Origin: a virus
Reading direction: 5' to 3' (one strand)
Virus record (IMG/VR): IMGVR_UViG_3300015263_000597
Coordinates: 1 to 64,000 of that record
DNA length: 64,000 bases
The notes under the pieces are model-generated. The model was given only the letters and a program-made list of their open reading frames with translations. It did no database searches and had not been told where the DNA came from. This document shows, one piece after another, positions 15,957 to 23,909 of this stretch. The translations under genes and the position numbers were made by a program. Each line of letters begins with the position of its first letter. The first letter of the stretch is position 1.

Positions 15957-16343
15957 ATGGAAAGAGTCAACATAAAGTACCTAAAGATGGCAGAAGAAGC
16001 GAAAGCGCACTTCTCTAATAACCTTCATCATCTCACGTACACAGACGGAGAAATTGAAGACGGGGATCTACTCGCTGTCTACTGGAACCCGTACTCAATT
16101 ATCGTGCTAGGTGTTGATGAGCCCATGCGTGTTGAACTAGACGACGCAATGCCTGGGCGAGTGCTTATCGAAGATAGAGCGGCTAGTGTTGACAACCAGT
16201 GCCTGCTGCAACTAACTGTCAGTGAGGCAGCGTGGTTACGAGATGCTGTAGAATGCACTGATACTAAGCCCGGTGCAGACAATGTAGTCAAACTTGACAT
16301 AATGGGCGCACTTACTAGGTTCCTTGACGGAGAAGATGAATGA
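15957..16343 (+). CDS. Two-part hypothetical protein with duplicated C-terminal domain
   Basis: ATG 15957 is chosen (AAGGA upstream; earlier in-frame codons lie in the previous gene). 128 residues: an N-terminal half of unknown type and a C-terminal domain (about 80-128) related to the whole 15721 protein. Coupled to the MazG-like gene by ATGA. Confidence 0.55.
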   Translation: MERVNIKYLKMAEEAKAHFSNNLHHLTYTDGEIEDGDLLAVYWNPYSIIVLGVDEPMRVELDDAMPGRVLIEDRAASVDNQCLLQLTVSEAAWLRDAVECTDTKPGADNVVKLDIMGALTRFLDGEDE

Positions 16344-16924
16344 GAACCTTCGCCGAACTTCAGCAGGAGATTGCCACTATCAATCGCGCCAATGGCTGGT
16401 CGGATACTCCGCGCACTACCACGCAATCACGTCTGCTCATCGATAGCGAACTGTCCGAGCTATTCGAATGGCATCGTAACGGTAACGGCGTGTCTGATCA
16501 TATACCGCCGTACTCAGGCGTAGAAGAAGAACTAGCAGACGTGCTTATCCGTTTGCTTGATACATGTGAACGGCACGGCATAGTCATACATGACGTAGCC
16601 ACTGCGGCGATAAACAGCACATATGTAGGCTCCGTAGAGTGGTGCGAAGAAAACAACATGAAAACGTTTAGACAGATGCGTGACTTCCTGCTTACACCCT
16701 CTAAATACTACGATCGGGAGCATGCGCTATGTGTTGCAAAAACAGTGCTATGGGCACCAAGCACTCTAGACTCAGATCGTGCACTGTATAACACAGTATG
16801 GCGTCTGCTAGACTGGGTTATTAAAGTCGCATATTCAGAATGCATTTATCTGCCATCCGTTGTCGACGACAAGCTTGATTTCAACCGCACACGTCCACAC
16901 CGCCATGGCGGCAAGACAGTGTGA
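16340..16924 (+). CDS. MazG-like NTP pyrophosphohydrolase
   Basis: 194 residues. The all-alpha pyrophosphohydrolase pattern is visible: LLIDSELSELFEWHR near 31-45 and VEEELADVLIRLLD near 61-74 (ExxE...ExxD). Members hydrolyse NTPs or (p)ppGpp-type nucleotides to monophosphates. In phages such enzymes clean up the nucleotide pool or dampen the stringent response; which one here is not known. The C-terminal 80 residues are extra. Confidence 0.78.
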   Translation: MRTFAELQQEIATINRANGWSDTPRTTTQSRLLIDSELSELFEWHRNGNGVSDHIPPYSGVEEELADVLIRLLDTCERHGIVIHDVATAAINSTYVGSVEWCEENNMKTFRQMRDFLLTPSKYYDREHALCVAKTVLWAPSTLDSDRALYNTVWRLLDWVIKVAYSECIYLPSVVDDKLDFNRTRPHRHGGKTV

Positions 16925-16941
16925 GCAAAGGAGACAGAGCC

Positions 16942-17610
16942 ATGAGCACAAAGCCATCAAGGGACTACTTTAGCAATGACGTACTAGCGCAACCTGTGCT
17001 AGTGCCGTTCGGCGAACTGCTAGACTTGCGTGACAGGCTGAACGCGCTAGAAACAGGCCAGGGTGGTAACGCTGAGCCACCGCCTGTAGACCCACCAGTT
17101 GATCCACCAGTTGACGTAATCCCCCCTATAGTTGGCGACAGGGAGGCACGATCCCTGCTGTACGTCTACGCCGAAGATGACAAGGATAAGGGTCTAGACG
17201 TCAGCTTAGACCTTGCGCTAGTGCGCAAACCGAATGAGTGGCTAGTAGTGGCCAAGACGTACGAGGGCGGCACGTGGAGTAAGCCACTAGACAAGGCATC
17301 ATGGAAGCTATCAAAGGGACAAGATATTGTCATCGTAGAAGGAACTGTTGTAGACGACGTACTGCAATTATTCGACGGATCAAAAACACACCATCTACAG
17401 CTACCGTCCGGCGGATTTCGCGGAACTGCCAAGTCCAACCAGCAAGGATCTCTGCCTGAACATCCATCATTCTGGCCAGACGCACATATCACGATTACGA
17501 TGGACGGAACGCCACTTAGCAAGTCACTTCTCGAAACAACTGGCGTTACTCTCCTCCTTGGACACGAGTCTTTCTCGGTAACTCTTGACTTTGGTCAGCC
17601 AATAGGATAA
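16942..17610 (+). CDS. Protein with Pro-rich linker, unassigned
   Basis: ATG 16942 has AAGGAG 8 nt upstream. 222 residues: a helical N-terminus, a PPVD repeat linker (about 44-58), then a beta-rich domain of about 155 residues. Domain plus Pro-repeat hinge suggests a virion or surface-exposed protein, but nothing more specific is visible. Last gene before a terminator. Confidence 0.5.
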   Translation: MSTKPSRDYFSNDVLAQPVLVPFGELLDLRDRLNALETGQGGNAEPPPVDPPVDPPVDVIPPIVGDREARSLLYVYAEDDKDKGLDVSLDLALVRKPNEWLVVAKTYEGGTWSKPLDKASWKLSKGQDIVIVEGTVVDDVLQLFDGSKTHHLQLPSGGFRGTAKSNQQGSLPEHPSFWPDAHITITMDGTPLSKSLLETTGVTLLLGHESFSVTLDFGQPIG

Positions 17611-17683
17611 GATCACTCTGTGCCAGCTACCTAACACACAAGAAGCGTCGTGCTCGCTACATGACCAGCTGGCATAGCCCACA

Positions 17684-17716
17684 CCCTGAGGGGACGCATC
17701 CCCTCAGGGCCTTTTT
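17684..17716 (+). terminator. Rho-independent terminator
   Basis: CCCTGAGGGG at 17684-17693 pairs with CCCCTCAGGG at 17700-17709 over a 6-nt loop, followed by CCTTTTT. Upstream, TGCCAGCT and AGCTGGCA (about 17621-17674) form a second perfect inverted repeat. It closes the 14263 transcription unit. Confidence 0.9.
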
Positions 17717-17739
17717 ACACCAGTAAAGGAGATACCAAG

Positions 17740-18471
17740 ATGCGAAAATCCACGATCGTGCTCGTTGCACTACTCACCTCTACTATGTGCTACGCCCAAA
17801 GAGACTCATCACGAGTGTCTGTCAACTTCGTGTTCAACGACACTGATGCAGTCGGTGAGATGTGTGAAGCGTTGTGCGGCAAGCAGGAATGCACATCTGT
17901 TACGGCTGACGACACCGCAGACTTTGAATCCTTTGTACAGACTGTAGGTACTGAGCAAAAGGCCGTTTCTAAAAGTGTATCTGGTGGCGTATCGGTAGAC
18001 TGCACGAACTACAAACGATACGGACAGCGGTTCCTCGATATTGCGCAAGCGTACCGCACTGGTGCGGCATGTCCTATGCAGGTACCTTGCGCACGGGCCG
18101 CATGGTCGGAGAAGTGGTGGGTGACTGTTAGCAAGAATATGCGGGCGTGTAGAATGGACGCACCGTTCAGTGATACCGAGATCACCGAATACTTTGGCGC
18201 CAGCGAGCTACCCGCAATAATGTGGCGACAGGACTACGTACCGAAGAATCCAGCAACGGTAGCCATAGTGTCCAAAGTACAGCGAGTAAACGTTGTTCAG
18301 TACTTACACAAAGCTACTGAATGGATCGACGAGAACAAGCCAGAGGTGCGATATCGTAACGAGGACCTTTATCAGCTAGCGGTCAGTATTGCACTGCGTG
18401 AAATGGACGTCATGGAAGAGGAAGGTAGGCTGGAAGGATTCTGGCTATACAGGGTAGTTAGTAGGCAGTAA
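17740..18471 (+). CDS. Secreted cysteine-rich protein with signal peptide
   Basis: 243 residues. Residues 1-19 form a Sec signal peptide (MRKSTIVLVALLTSTMCYAQ, cleavage near CYA-Q). The mature part has about eight Cys, consistent with disulfides outside the cytoplasm. AAAGGAG precedes the ATG. A periplasmic role such as superinfection exclusion is possible; no family recognised. Its stop is 3 nt from the end of the convergent minus-strand gene. Confidence 0.65.
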   Translation: MRKSTIVLVALLTSTMCYAQRDSSRVSVNFVFNDTDAVGEMCEALCGKQECTSVTADDTADFESFVQTVGTEQKAVSKSVSGGVSVDCTNYKRYGQRFLDIAQAYRTGAACPMQVPCARAAWSEKWWVTVSKNMRACRMDAPFSDTEITEYFGASELPAIMWRQDYVPKNPATVAIVSKVQRVNVVQYLHKATEWIDENKPEVRYRNEDLYQLAVSIALREMDVMEEEGRLEGFWLYRVVSRQ

Positions 18472-18474
18472 CTG

Positions 18475-18651
18475 TCATGAGTTCTCGTCGAGCCACTTTA
18501 AAACGGATGATCTATCACCTTTTGAAGCAGCACGTATTAGCTCCTTGTACTCAGGGATCATCAAGCACGATTCGCACGTACGGAGTTCTGCAACTCTGTC
18601 TTGCAGTTTGCCTATCTCTCTAAGCAGTTTCTGTTCCGTGCCGGTACTCAT
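18475..18651 (-). CDS. Small hypothetical protein
   Basis: 58 residues from ATG at 18651 to TGA at 18475. An N-terminal amphipathic helix and CESC in the middle. Probably the last gene of the minus-strand operon starting at the promoter near 19584. Confidence 0.5.
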   Translation of the reverse strand: MSTGTEQKLLREIGKLQDRVAELRTCESCLMIPEYKELIRAASKGDRSSVLKWLDENS

Positions 18652-18669
18652 GTCGGCCTCTCACACGCA

Positions 18670-18876
18670 CTAGTACGCCACACAGTACCTGTTACCCTCG
18701 ATACGCGGCTCAACGTAACGTGCAAACAAAGAGCCAGCAGAATACCCGATGTGCAGGTCAATGTACTTGGCACCAATGACAAGTACCAGCCTGCGACTAG
18801 CAGTGGACGTGTCAGGAGTTTCCAGGTCTGCCCAGAGGTAAGCGCTTTTGATCATTTTTATGAACATACTAACCAT
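18670..18876 (-). CDS. Hypothetical protein
   Basis: 68 residues, ATG at 18876 just after the stop of the upstream gene. Beta-rich C-terminal half. No family recognised. Confidence 0.5.
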   Translation of the reverse strand: MVSMFIKMIKSAYLWADLETPDTSTASRRLVLVIGAKYIDLHIGYSAGSLFARYVEPRIEGNRYCVAY

Positions 18877-18888
18877 CGTGCTATCACC

Positions 18889-19203
18889 CTACGTTGCATC
18901 TACAACAGGCGAACGGAACCATACGTAGGCTTCCCACCCCCATTGCGCGTCTTCGTCTTGCTGAACTTTGATCTCCACTGTGTGACATTCATAGGCTTGC
19001 TCCAGTGTGTAAGACAAATTAGCGGCACGGGATTCAGCTTGAGTCTTGGTACGTCCGTCAACACGGACCGCGAAGTGTCGGTCAGACATGCCAGGACACG
19101 GGTAGAATTCCAGTTCAGCAGTAGAGAAGTCAAAACAATTGCGAGCGGCTTGTGCGTTGAGGCGAGCAACAATAGCGCAGATCTTTTGGGTCGCAGTGTT
19201 CAT
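18889..19203 (-). CDS. Hypothetical protein
   Basis: 104 residues, GGGAGAGACACC before ATG. Two-part alpha/beta pattern ending in an aromatic-rich strand (WGWEAYVWFRS). No family recognised. Part of the same sigma54-type operon. Confidence 0.55.
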   Translation of the reverse strand: MNTATQKICAIVARLNAQAARNCFDFSTAELEFYPCPGMSDRHFAVRVDGRTKTQAESRAANLSYTLEQAYECHTVEIKVQQDEDAQWGWEAYVWFRSPVVDAT

Positions 19204-19243
19204 GGTGTCTCTCCCGGTTTAGGTGGCGGCCAGTGTTTAGAGT

Positions 19244-19528
19244 TTAAGCGAAGAAGGACATGATGCGAGAATCAATGACGGTCCTAGGGGCGGGAGTTTC
19301 AAAAGTAGAAGAGAGGACAGCATTCCCAGAGGAATCAAAAACCCGCGCTTTGCCATACCGATCAGCGCTAGAAACAACGTTAAAGACCTCTTTGGAGCTG
19401 ACAGACTCACTACGGATGCTGACGTACGCAATAGTCTGGGTGTAAGCTATGACACTGACTTGACGGCTGTTAATCCCAGCGTCACGAAGGGCTCGGCGAA
19501 TGGTCTTGGCGTTGGTGTTCTTGGTCAT
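19244..19528 (-). CDS. Small DNA- or RNA-related protein, first gene of a sigma54-type operon
   Basis: 94 residues. The N-terminal part (TKNTNAKTIRRALRDAGIN, then SVIAYTQTIAYVSIRS) resembles the small LPD29-like domains found in plasmid and phage accessory proteins. It starts about 45 nt downstream of the predicted start of the -24/-12 promoter at 19584. Confidence 0.55.
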   Translation of the reverse strand: MTKNTNAKTIRRALRDAGINSRQVSVIAYTQTIAYVSIRSESVSSKEVFNVVSSADRYGKARVFDSSGNAVLSSTFETPAPRTVIDSRIMSFFA

Positions 19529-19583
19529 TGTCTTGCTCCTAGTCTAAGTTGTGCAGGCTACCCCGCGTTATGCCAGTCTATGT

Positions 19584-19599
19584 AGCAAGAGCTGTGCCA
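19584..19599 (-). promoter_or_regulatory. Sigma54-type promoter A
   Basis: On the minus strand the sequence is TGGCACAGCTCTTGCT: GG and GC are 10 bp apart, a perfect match to the RpoN -24/-12 consensus TGGCACG-N4-TTGCW. Bases following it (ACATAGACTGG) are conserved in the other four copies. An activator-type array lies 89 bp upstream at 19687-19732. Confidence 0.8.
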
Positions 19600-19686
19600 A
19601 ATGGTCTCATAGCGTAGAATACGCCTAGGCACTTGGCTACACGGGCTCTAGACCACTAACTGCACCGTACCCGTAGCATAGAATCA

Positions 19687-19732
19687 TCCAATGATTTGGA
19701 CTTATTCAAATTTCTGGATACGGATTTTTGGA
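19687..19732 (-). promoter_or_regulatory. Three-site enhancer array for promoter A
   Basis: Three 14-bp sites of the TCCAA-N4-TTGGA type: TCCAATGATTTGGA (19687-19700, proximal), a 4-bp gap, TTCAAATTTCTGGA (19705-19718) and directly adjoining TACGGATTTTTGGA (19719-19732). The same layout recurs at four other places. The array overlaps the last codons of the 19706 gene. Confidence 0.7.
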
Positions 19733-19924
19733 TTCCACCTGGCTATCTAGCTCGTCTGCGAATCTCTCCAGAGCTAGCAGTATGATCTCTGTCATGAAGG
19801 CCGGGCGGTCGGTCGCTCCAGGCTTCCGCCAATCTCGTTTAACCGGTATCCGTATCTGTTCACGAATGGCGTTTAGTCGCGCCCATAGGTCGGGGGGTAT
19901 GTTACGTAGATGGTAGTTATGGGC
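19706..19924 (-). CDS. Ribbon-helix-helix-like DNA-binding protein
   Basis: ATG 19924 gives 72 residues. HLRNIPPDLWARLNAIREQI (5-24) matches the strand and first helix of Arc/FitA-type RHH proteins, and AFMTEIILLALERFADEL (about 41-58) the second helix, separated by an unusual Arg/Pro-rich insert. A repressor or antitoxin-like role is likely. The upstream region is the 51-base C tract, so its start signals are unusual. Confidence 0.6.
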   Translation of the reverse strand, partial: AHNYHLRNIPPDLWARLNAIREQIRIPVKRDWRKPGATDRPAFMTEIILLALERFADELDSQVESKNPYPEI

Positions 19925-19929
19925 CATTG

Positions 19930-20274
<345 letters not shown>

Positions 20275-20314
20275 GGTATGTCTCCTGATCTGTGGTTGGT
20301 TGGCTCATCAGTGA

Positions 20315-20354
20315 CTAGGTACCACCTAGCCAGACGGGGCGTACCCCGTTTCGC
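20315..20354 (-). other. Two-hairpin 3' element, copy 1
   Basis: Just after the stop of the 20356 gene. Stem CTAGG/CCTAG (20315-20329) and stem CGGGG/CCCCG with a TACG loop (20335-20348), preceded on the minus strand by AAGGCGAAA. A second copy at 21924-21967 keeps both stems although the first has different bases, which suggests a conserved RNA structure. Confidence 0.6.
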
Positions 20355-20355
20355 C

Positions 20356-20583
20356 TTAAACTGAGGCAGTCATTAGCTGCACAGACGCACTGAGGAGAGA
20401 GTCTGCCTGAGCAATGCCTGCCTTCATCCACTCTCCAAACCGAGGGTGGCGCTTCTCAGATTCGGTGAAGATCGTCCAGTCAGGAACGGTGTTGTCTAGA
20501 CGGGCAAGAGCGAAGGCACGAATGGCCTTTTCTTCGAGGGCGGACTCTTCGTCGAGCATGTTGCTGGTGTAGATGGCGGTCAT
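20356..20583 (-). CDS. Hypothetical protein
   Basis: ATG 20583 with AGGAG upstream gives 75 residues; the longer frame to 20661 crosses the promoter. Acidic N-terminus, helical body. Begins MTAI like the 20274 product, possibly because both start regions derive from one source. Confidence 0.55.
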   Translation of the reverse strand: MTAIYTSNMLDEESALEEKAIRAFALARLDNTVPDWTIFTESEKRHPRFGEWMKAGIAQADSLLSASVQLMTASV

Positions 20584-20639
20584 GGTCTTGCTCCTAGTCG
20601 GTGTTGGTCTCTGGGGCGCGTCCCCCGTTCGATGAATAC

Positions 20640-20668
20640 AGTGTAGGACAGGGCTCTGCAAAAGTCAA
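20640..20668 (-). promoter_or_regulatory. Sigma70-type promoter (minus strand)
   Basis: Read on the minus strand: TTGACT at 20668-20663, 17-bp spacer, TACACT at 20645-20640. Drives the 20583 and 20274 genes. The only clear sigma70-type promoter inside the sigma54-type cassette region. Confidence 0.7.
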
Positions 20669-20955
20669 CCCTCTTTTGCAGAAAAATTTCGTGGCCTAGC
20701 AGGTCCTCTCAGTAGTCTGGTTCTTAGGCACCCTCTATTGAGGACATCAGGGGCTTAAACTCGCTTATGCCCGCCTACCGCAGCGATAGAGGACAAAGGG
20801 ATCCAGAAGTCTTGTTAGCTACTGTTGACCTCTTGATGAACTGGTCGGCTAGTGCTGAGGGCAAGGAAGACCCGAGCTGCCCTGTACGCTTGTTGACATC
20901 GTCATGAACATACGCACTGCATTTACCAGCTGGCAGCAAAACGGGCATGTGCTAG
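20669..20955. other. Intergenic stretch without a clear gene
   Basis: No well-supported coding sequence is visible. A 46-codon plus-strand frame from ATG 20769 lacks a ribosome-binding site. The stretch separates the 20956 gene (end of one operon) from the promoter at 20640-20668. Confidence 0.4.
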
Positions 20956-21162
20956 TCACTTGCCTGCCTTTCTTCCACGACCTGCTTTCTCGAAAGCTTC
21001 TGCCAGTGTGCACAAAGTGATCTTCGGTCCAGTACGCCCTCTGTTCACTTCCGTGATCTCCTGCGCTGGATCATAAAAAGCATATGCGTGCTCTCGCCAC
21101 TGCTCGTCTGACAACTGCTCGTCTACTTCCCGGACTTCGATATCATCATCGTTCATATTCAT
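20956..21162 (-). CDS. Small acidic protein with basic tail
   Basis: 68 residues: a very acidic N-terminus (MNMNDDDIEVREVDEQ) and a basic C-terminus (KAGRGRKAGK). Start overlaps the stop of the 21338 gene (ATGA). Last gene of operon B. Confidence 0.55.
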   Translation of the reverse strand: MNMNDDDIEVREVDEQLSDEQWREHAYAFYDPAQEITEVNRGRTGPKITLCTLAEAFEKAGRGRKAGK

Positions 21163-21338
21163 ACCTTTAGCTTCTTATAAAGAGCGTCTAACAAGTCCTG
21201 CCGTGTAGACGCATATAGTTCCACTGTGCCGCCTTGGGTGACGAGCACAGCAGTGTGTCTGTCGCCGTCTGCGCTAATACGCAGAGTAAAGCCTAGCTTA
21301 GCGGCACGATGCTTCAGCGTTGTTTCACGATCACTCAT
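21159..21338 (-). CDS. Small hypothetical protein
   Basis: 59 residues from ATG at 21338. Alpha/beta pattern with a Lys-rich C-terminus. It overlaps both neighbours, filling a gap in the operon exactly, which supports translation. Confidence 0.55.
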   Translation of the reverse strand: MSDRETTLKHRAAKLGFTLRISADGDRHTAVLVTQGGTVELYASTRQDLLDALYKKLKV

Positions 21339-21618
21339 CGTATTCCTGCTTGTGTAGATGTGCCAAGTATGCGTTAGTTTCTTCTTCCCAAGTTTGTACC
21401 GAGTACACTACGTAGCCGAACCCTATTGCTACATAAGATCCCCTGTAGATACCCATGTAATTCATGTACATCTCGCGATCTTCTGCCGTGGCGAATCTGT
21501 ACTCACCTGCACAGTCGCGAGAATGGTCAACGCCTTCCCGCCAGCCCCAGTAGGTCATGCAGTACTTGCCATCTGACGTCAGTAAGTTCCGGCACTTGTC
21601 GCGTCTGTCAGTGCTCAT
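21331..21618 (-). CDS. Hypothetical protein
   Basis: ATG 21618 chosen inside the end of the upstream gene; 95 residues with many Tyr, Met and Trp. No family recognised. Confidence 0.5.
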   Translation of the reverse strand: MSTDRRDKCRNLLTSDGKYCMTYWGWREGVDHSRDCAGEYRFATAEDREMYMNYMGIYRGSYVAIGFGYVVYSVQTWEEETNAYLAHLHKQEYDE

Positions 21619-21883
21619 CTGCACGGCCCCTAGAACAGTCCTCTTCAATAAGGTAAAAGCCAGTGCTAGATAGGTTAAAACGACCCCACAGACGTTCGAT
21701 GATCTGCATCTTACCGTACGCTATGGCCGCTTTGACCTTTCTGTCGTGTTCTAGACTTTCATCAATTTGCGCCCACCCGACACTGGATCGGTGGTTATTC
21801 CCGGTCATGGCGTAAAAGTCGTGCTGACTAGACGTATCGCAGTCTGCCAGGTACTCTGCTAGAGCGTGCTTACTAAATCGCAT
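21608..21883 (-). CDS. Hypothetical protein
   Basis: 91 residues, AAAGGAGG before ATG. Mixed helices and strands; no motif recognised. Second gene of operon B. Confidence 0.55.
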   Translation of the reverse strand: MRFSKHALAEYLADCDTSSQHDFYAMTGNNHRSSVGWAQIDESLEHDRKVKAAIAYGKMQIIERLWGRFNLSSTGFYLIEEDCSRGRADEH

Positions 21884-21923
21884 GTCTGTCCTCCTTTACC
21901 GGGCGTTAGCTGGCATCATCAGA

Positions 21924-21967
21924 CCCTAGGCGCAACCCTAGGGTGACGGGGGCGTACCCCGTTTCGC
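21924..21967 (-). other. Two-hairpin 3' element, copy 2
   Basis: Directly after the stop of the 21969 gene. Stem CCCTAGG/CCTAGGG (21924-21943) and a CGGGG/CCCCG stem with a TACG loop. It parallels copy 1 at 20315 in order and in position behind a gene, with compensating differences in the first stem. No T run, so RNA stabilisation or processing is more likely than termination. Confidence 0.6.
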
Positions 21968-21968
21968 C

Positions 21969-22577
21969 TCAAGCTCGGATAATATGGCAGACTGCGGCTT
22001 CCATTTTCTGGATAGCCCTTGTGTAATCATGAACAAACGTGCCGTCCATGCCGCCCCAATTCGCCGTCTCGTCCGTTTGCTTGAACGTACAATCCTGATC
22101 AGCGACGTCAAAGAACCTCTCGGCCATCGCACAAGCCGTAACTAGCACTTTGTGGGAAAACCCGTGGAAGTATGCGTAGCATCCAAGGCTAGCCCAGCTT
22201 TCGGCTGTGTCTACACAGTGCCCGTCGAAAAGCTCGGCCTCAAACTGGCGAAATTCCTGCTCAGTGACCGGCTTGTACTCTGGACCACGGAACTTGATGG
22301 GGTGGAGCACAGGAGAGGCAGTGTGCTTTGCGACTGCGAGATCTACCATGCGGTCAACAGCGTTAGTCCGGCACTGCCTGTATACCTTGCGAAGGGTGGC
22401 GGTATCGGTACCCACCGTATGGAACGCCATGGCGAAGATGTAACCCACCGTGCTACGGGAAAGCTGGACGCTGTTGATGTTGTCGTCAGTGTCCTCAATC
22501 GCTTGCTCAGAGATGCCCAGCAGCTGGCCGACTTTGAAGATATCTTCCTTACCGCGAGTGGTGTGTGTGTCGCTCAT
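21969..22577 (-). CDS. Hypothetical protein, first gene of sigma54-type operon B
   Basis: 202 residues, GGAAAG before ATG, starting about 50 nt after the predicted start of promoter B. Mostly helical with scattered Cys; no recognised domain. Confidence 0.6.
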   Translation of the reverse strand: MSDTHTTRGKEDIFKVGQLLGISEQAIEDTDDNINSVQLSRSTVGYIFAMAFHTVGTDTATLRKVYRQCRTNAVDRMVDLAVAKHTASPVLHPIKFRGPEYKPVTEQEFRQFEAELFDGHCVDTAESWASLGCYAYFHGFSHKVLVTACAMAERFFDVADQDCTFKQTDETANWGGMDGTFVHDYTRAIQKMEAAVCHIIRA

Positions 22578-22637
22578 GGGGTTACTTTCCTTCGGTCTGT
22601 GTCGTAGCGGTCCATTCCGCTGTATGCCAGACTATAT

Positions 22638-22653
22638 AGCAAGAGCTGTGCCA
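22638..22653 (-). promoter_or_regulatory. Sigma54-type promoter B
   Basis: Minus-strand TGGCACAGCTCTTGCT, identical in its 16 bases to promoter A, followed by ATATAGTCTGGCAT. The enhancer array lies 91 bp upstream. The interval between promoter and array is also partly alike in A and B (for example GTAGCAT near the array). Confidence 0.8.
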
Positions 22654-22742
22654 GATGTGCCAGGTAGCATAGAATCAACCCGAAGTGTTGAGTAGCCGGG
22701 CTTTTCTGGTACCTGACCACTGTGGCCCGTAGCATGTAAACA

Positions 22743-22788
22743 TCCAACGTATTGGACAAATCCAATTCCTTGGATTCAAAGTTTTGGA
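22743..22788 (-). promoter_or_regulatory. Three-site enhancer array for promoter B
   Basis: TCCAACGTATTGGA (22743-22756), 4-bp gap, TCCAATTCCTTGGA (22761-22774), then adjoining TTCAAAGTTTTGGA (22775-22788). Same order and spacing as array A. The distal site overlaps the stop of the 22776 gene. Confidence 0.7.
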
Positions 22789-23225
22789 TCTATCTTCGCC
22801 AGCGCGGCGGGGGAATAGTCTACGGTGTAGCGACCGGTAGGCTCCGTCTCTCCCTGGCGCCTAAGGTCCACTACGTCTTGGAGCGTCAGGGTCTTATGAC
22901 CAGCAGCACGTAACACAGCACACACGTGCTTTACAGCAGACCTCCTATCGATCCCGACAGCATAGACACTGTACCCCGTGCTGTACTTCTGAATGTACAC
23001 TGGACAAGTCATTCGAATCGGAGGTTTGATATACCTCAGTCTGTGAAGTTCCTGGCTTGCAGACTTACAAGCCATCCCCCATGCCCAGCGCTCTCCTTCC
23101 CAGTCGTCACGTCCGTCGTATCCGTAAGCGTCTACCATCTTGCCATCTACATACACAGCGTAGCATTCGTTACGGGCGGTACGCCGCACGTTCGTTATCT
23201 GTATCCGGTTTGTGCCGTAGTTCAT
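22776..23225 (-). CDS. Hypothetical protein
   Basis: 149 residues, AAGGACA before ATG. Two-part alpha/beta pattern; the second half (GIDRRSAVKHVCAVLRAAGH, then LTLQDVVDLRRQG) is helical. No family recognised. Last gene of operon C. Confidence 0.55.
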   Translation of the reverse strand: MNYGTNRIQITNVRRTARNECYAVYVDGKMVDAYGYDGRDDWEGERWAWGMACKSASQELHRLRYIKPPIRMTCPVYIQKYSTGYSVYAVGIDRRSAVKHVCAVLRAAGHKTLTLQDVVDLRRQGETEPTGRYTVDYSPAALAKIDPKL

Positions 23226-23243
23226 AGCTTGTCCTTTTGTGCA

Positions 23244-23669
23244 CTAGACTTGGAACATCCCATAGTCTAGCTTCGTTATCTGTTCGTCTGTCCAACCGAA
23301 CGCCCCGTAGTGGGCAGGATTTTTCCAAAGCAGCAGACCTCGGTAAGCCACGTGCACCTCTGGTCGGCCTAACCATTTGGGCATTACCACCCTGCCAGGA
23401 AATACGTCTGTAAACGACTTGATCACACCCCGCTGTGAGTCCTTGTATCCCCGTGCTAGCCATTCGTCGCAGATTGCTATCCCGTAGAAAATCAGTGCCC
23501 CCTCGTATCCTTTCCAGGCCAGCGTAACGGGGTGATTCGCATAACCCTTAGTCTGACCAGCTAACGCACGGAGCATTTGCACTACTTCGAGACGTTGCTT
23601 GCCTAGTCGCTGCTGATCCAAGTGCTTCGCAGTGCGAGGGAAGGATGGGTAGGGTAGAAATGTTTGCAT
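23244..23669 (-). CDS. Pyrimidine-dimer DNA glycosylase family (Pyr_excise) protein
   Basis: 141 residues, the usual length for this family. Diagnostic segments: MQTFLPYPSF, LDQQRLGKQRLE near 17-28, HPVTLAWKGYEGALIFYG near 46-63, and HVAYRGLLLWKNPAHYGAFG near the C-terminus. T4 endonuclease V-type enzymes remove UV photoproducts or damaged bases; the closest bacterial and phage members are annotated as MSMEG_6572-type glycosylases. Probably protects or modifies phage DNA. Member of operon C, so it would be under -24/-12 control. Confidence 0.8.
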   Translation of the reverse strand: MQTFLPYPSFPRTAKHLDQQRLGKQRLEVVQMLRALAGQTKGYANHPVTLAWKGYEGALIFYGIAICDEWLARGYKDSQRGVIKSFTDVFPGRVVMPKWLGRPEVHVAYRGLLLWKNPAHYGAFGWTDEQITKLDYGMFQV

Positions 23670-23675
23670 CTCGCT

Positions 23676-23909
23676 TCACCGTCCGTTTTTCCAGAACTCG
23701 TGCATTAAGGTTAGTAAGTCGACATCACCCCACCCCACCCATACGGCAAACCCAGGCGACAATCTAGGGGGCCTTCCAGAGTGACAGTCAACAAACCCCG
23801 CAGTGATAAGGTGACAGGGGATATCACAAGCTTTCGCCATGCCATCGATTACGCGTCGAATGGCCCGACAATCATTACTGTCGAATGGCGCTTCTTCAGT
23901 TCGTAACAT
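23676..23909 (-). CDS. Hypothetical protein
   Basis: 77 residues, starting at the stop of the 23910 gene. Four Cys/His residues in the middle (CDIPCHL, DCHSG) could bind a metal. Unassigned. Confidence 0.5.
   Translation of the reverse strand: MLRTEEAPFDSNDCRAIRRVIDGMAKACDIPCHLITAGFVDCHSGRPPRLSPGFAVWVGWGDVDLLTLMHEFWKNGR

Noticed and set aside
18601-19263. Plus-strand frame of 220 codons
   Set aside because: It runs opposite to three minus-strand genes that have ribosome-binding sites, sensible spacing and a promoter. It has no start signals of its own and an unnatural composition.
20769-20906. 46-codon plus-strand frame
   Set aside because: No ribosome-binding site and isolated on the plus strand within a minus-strand region.
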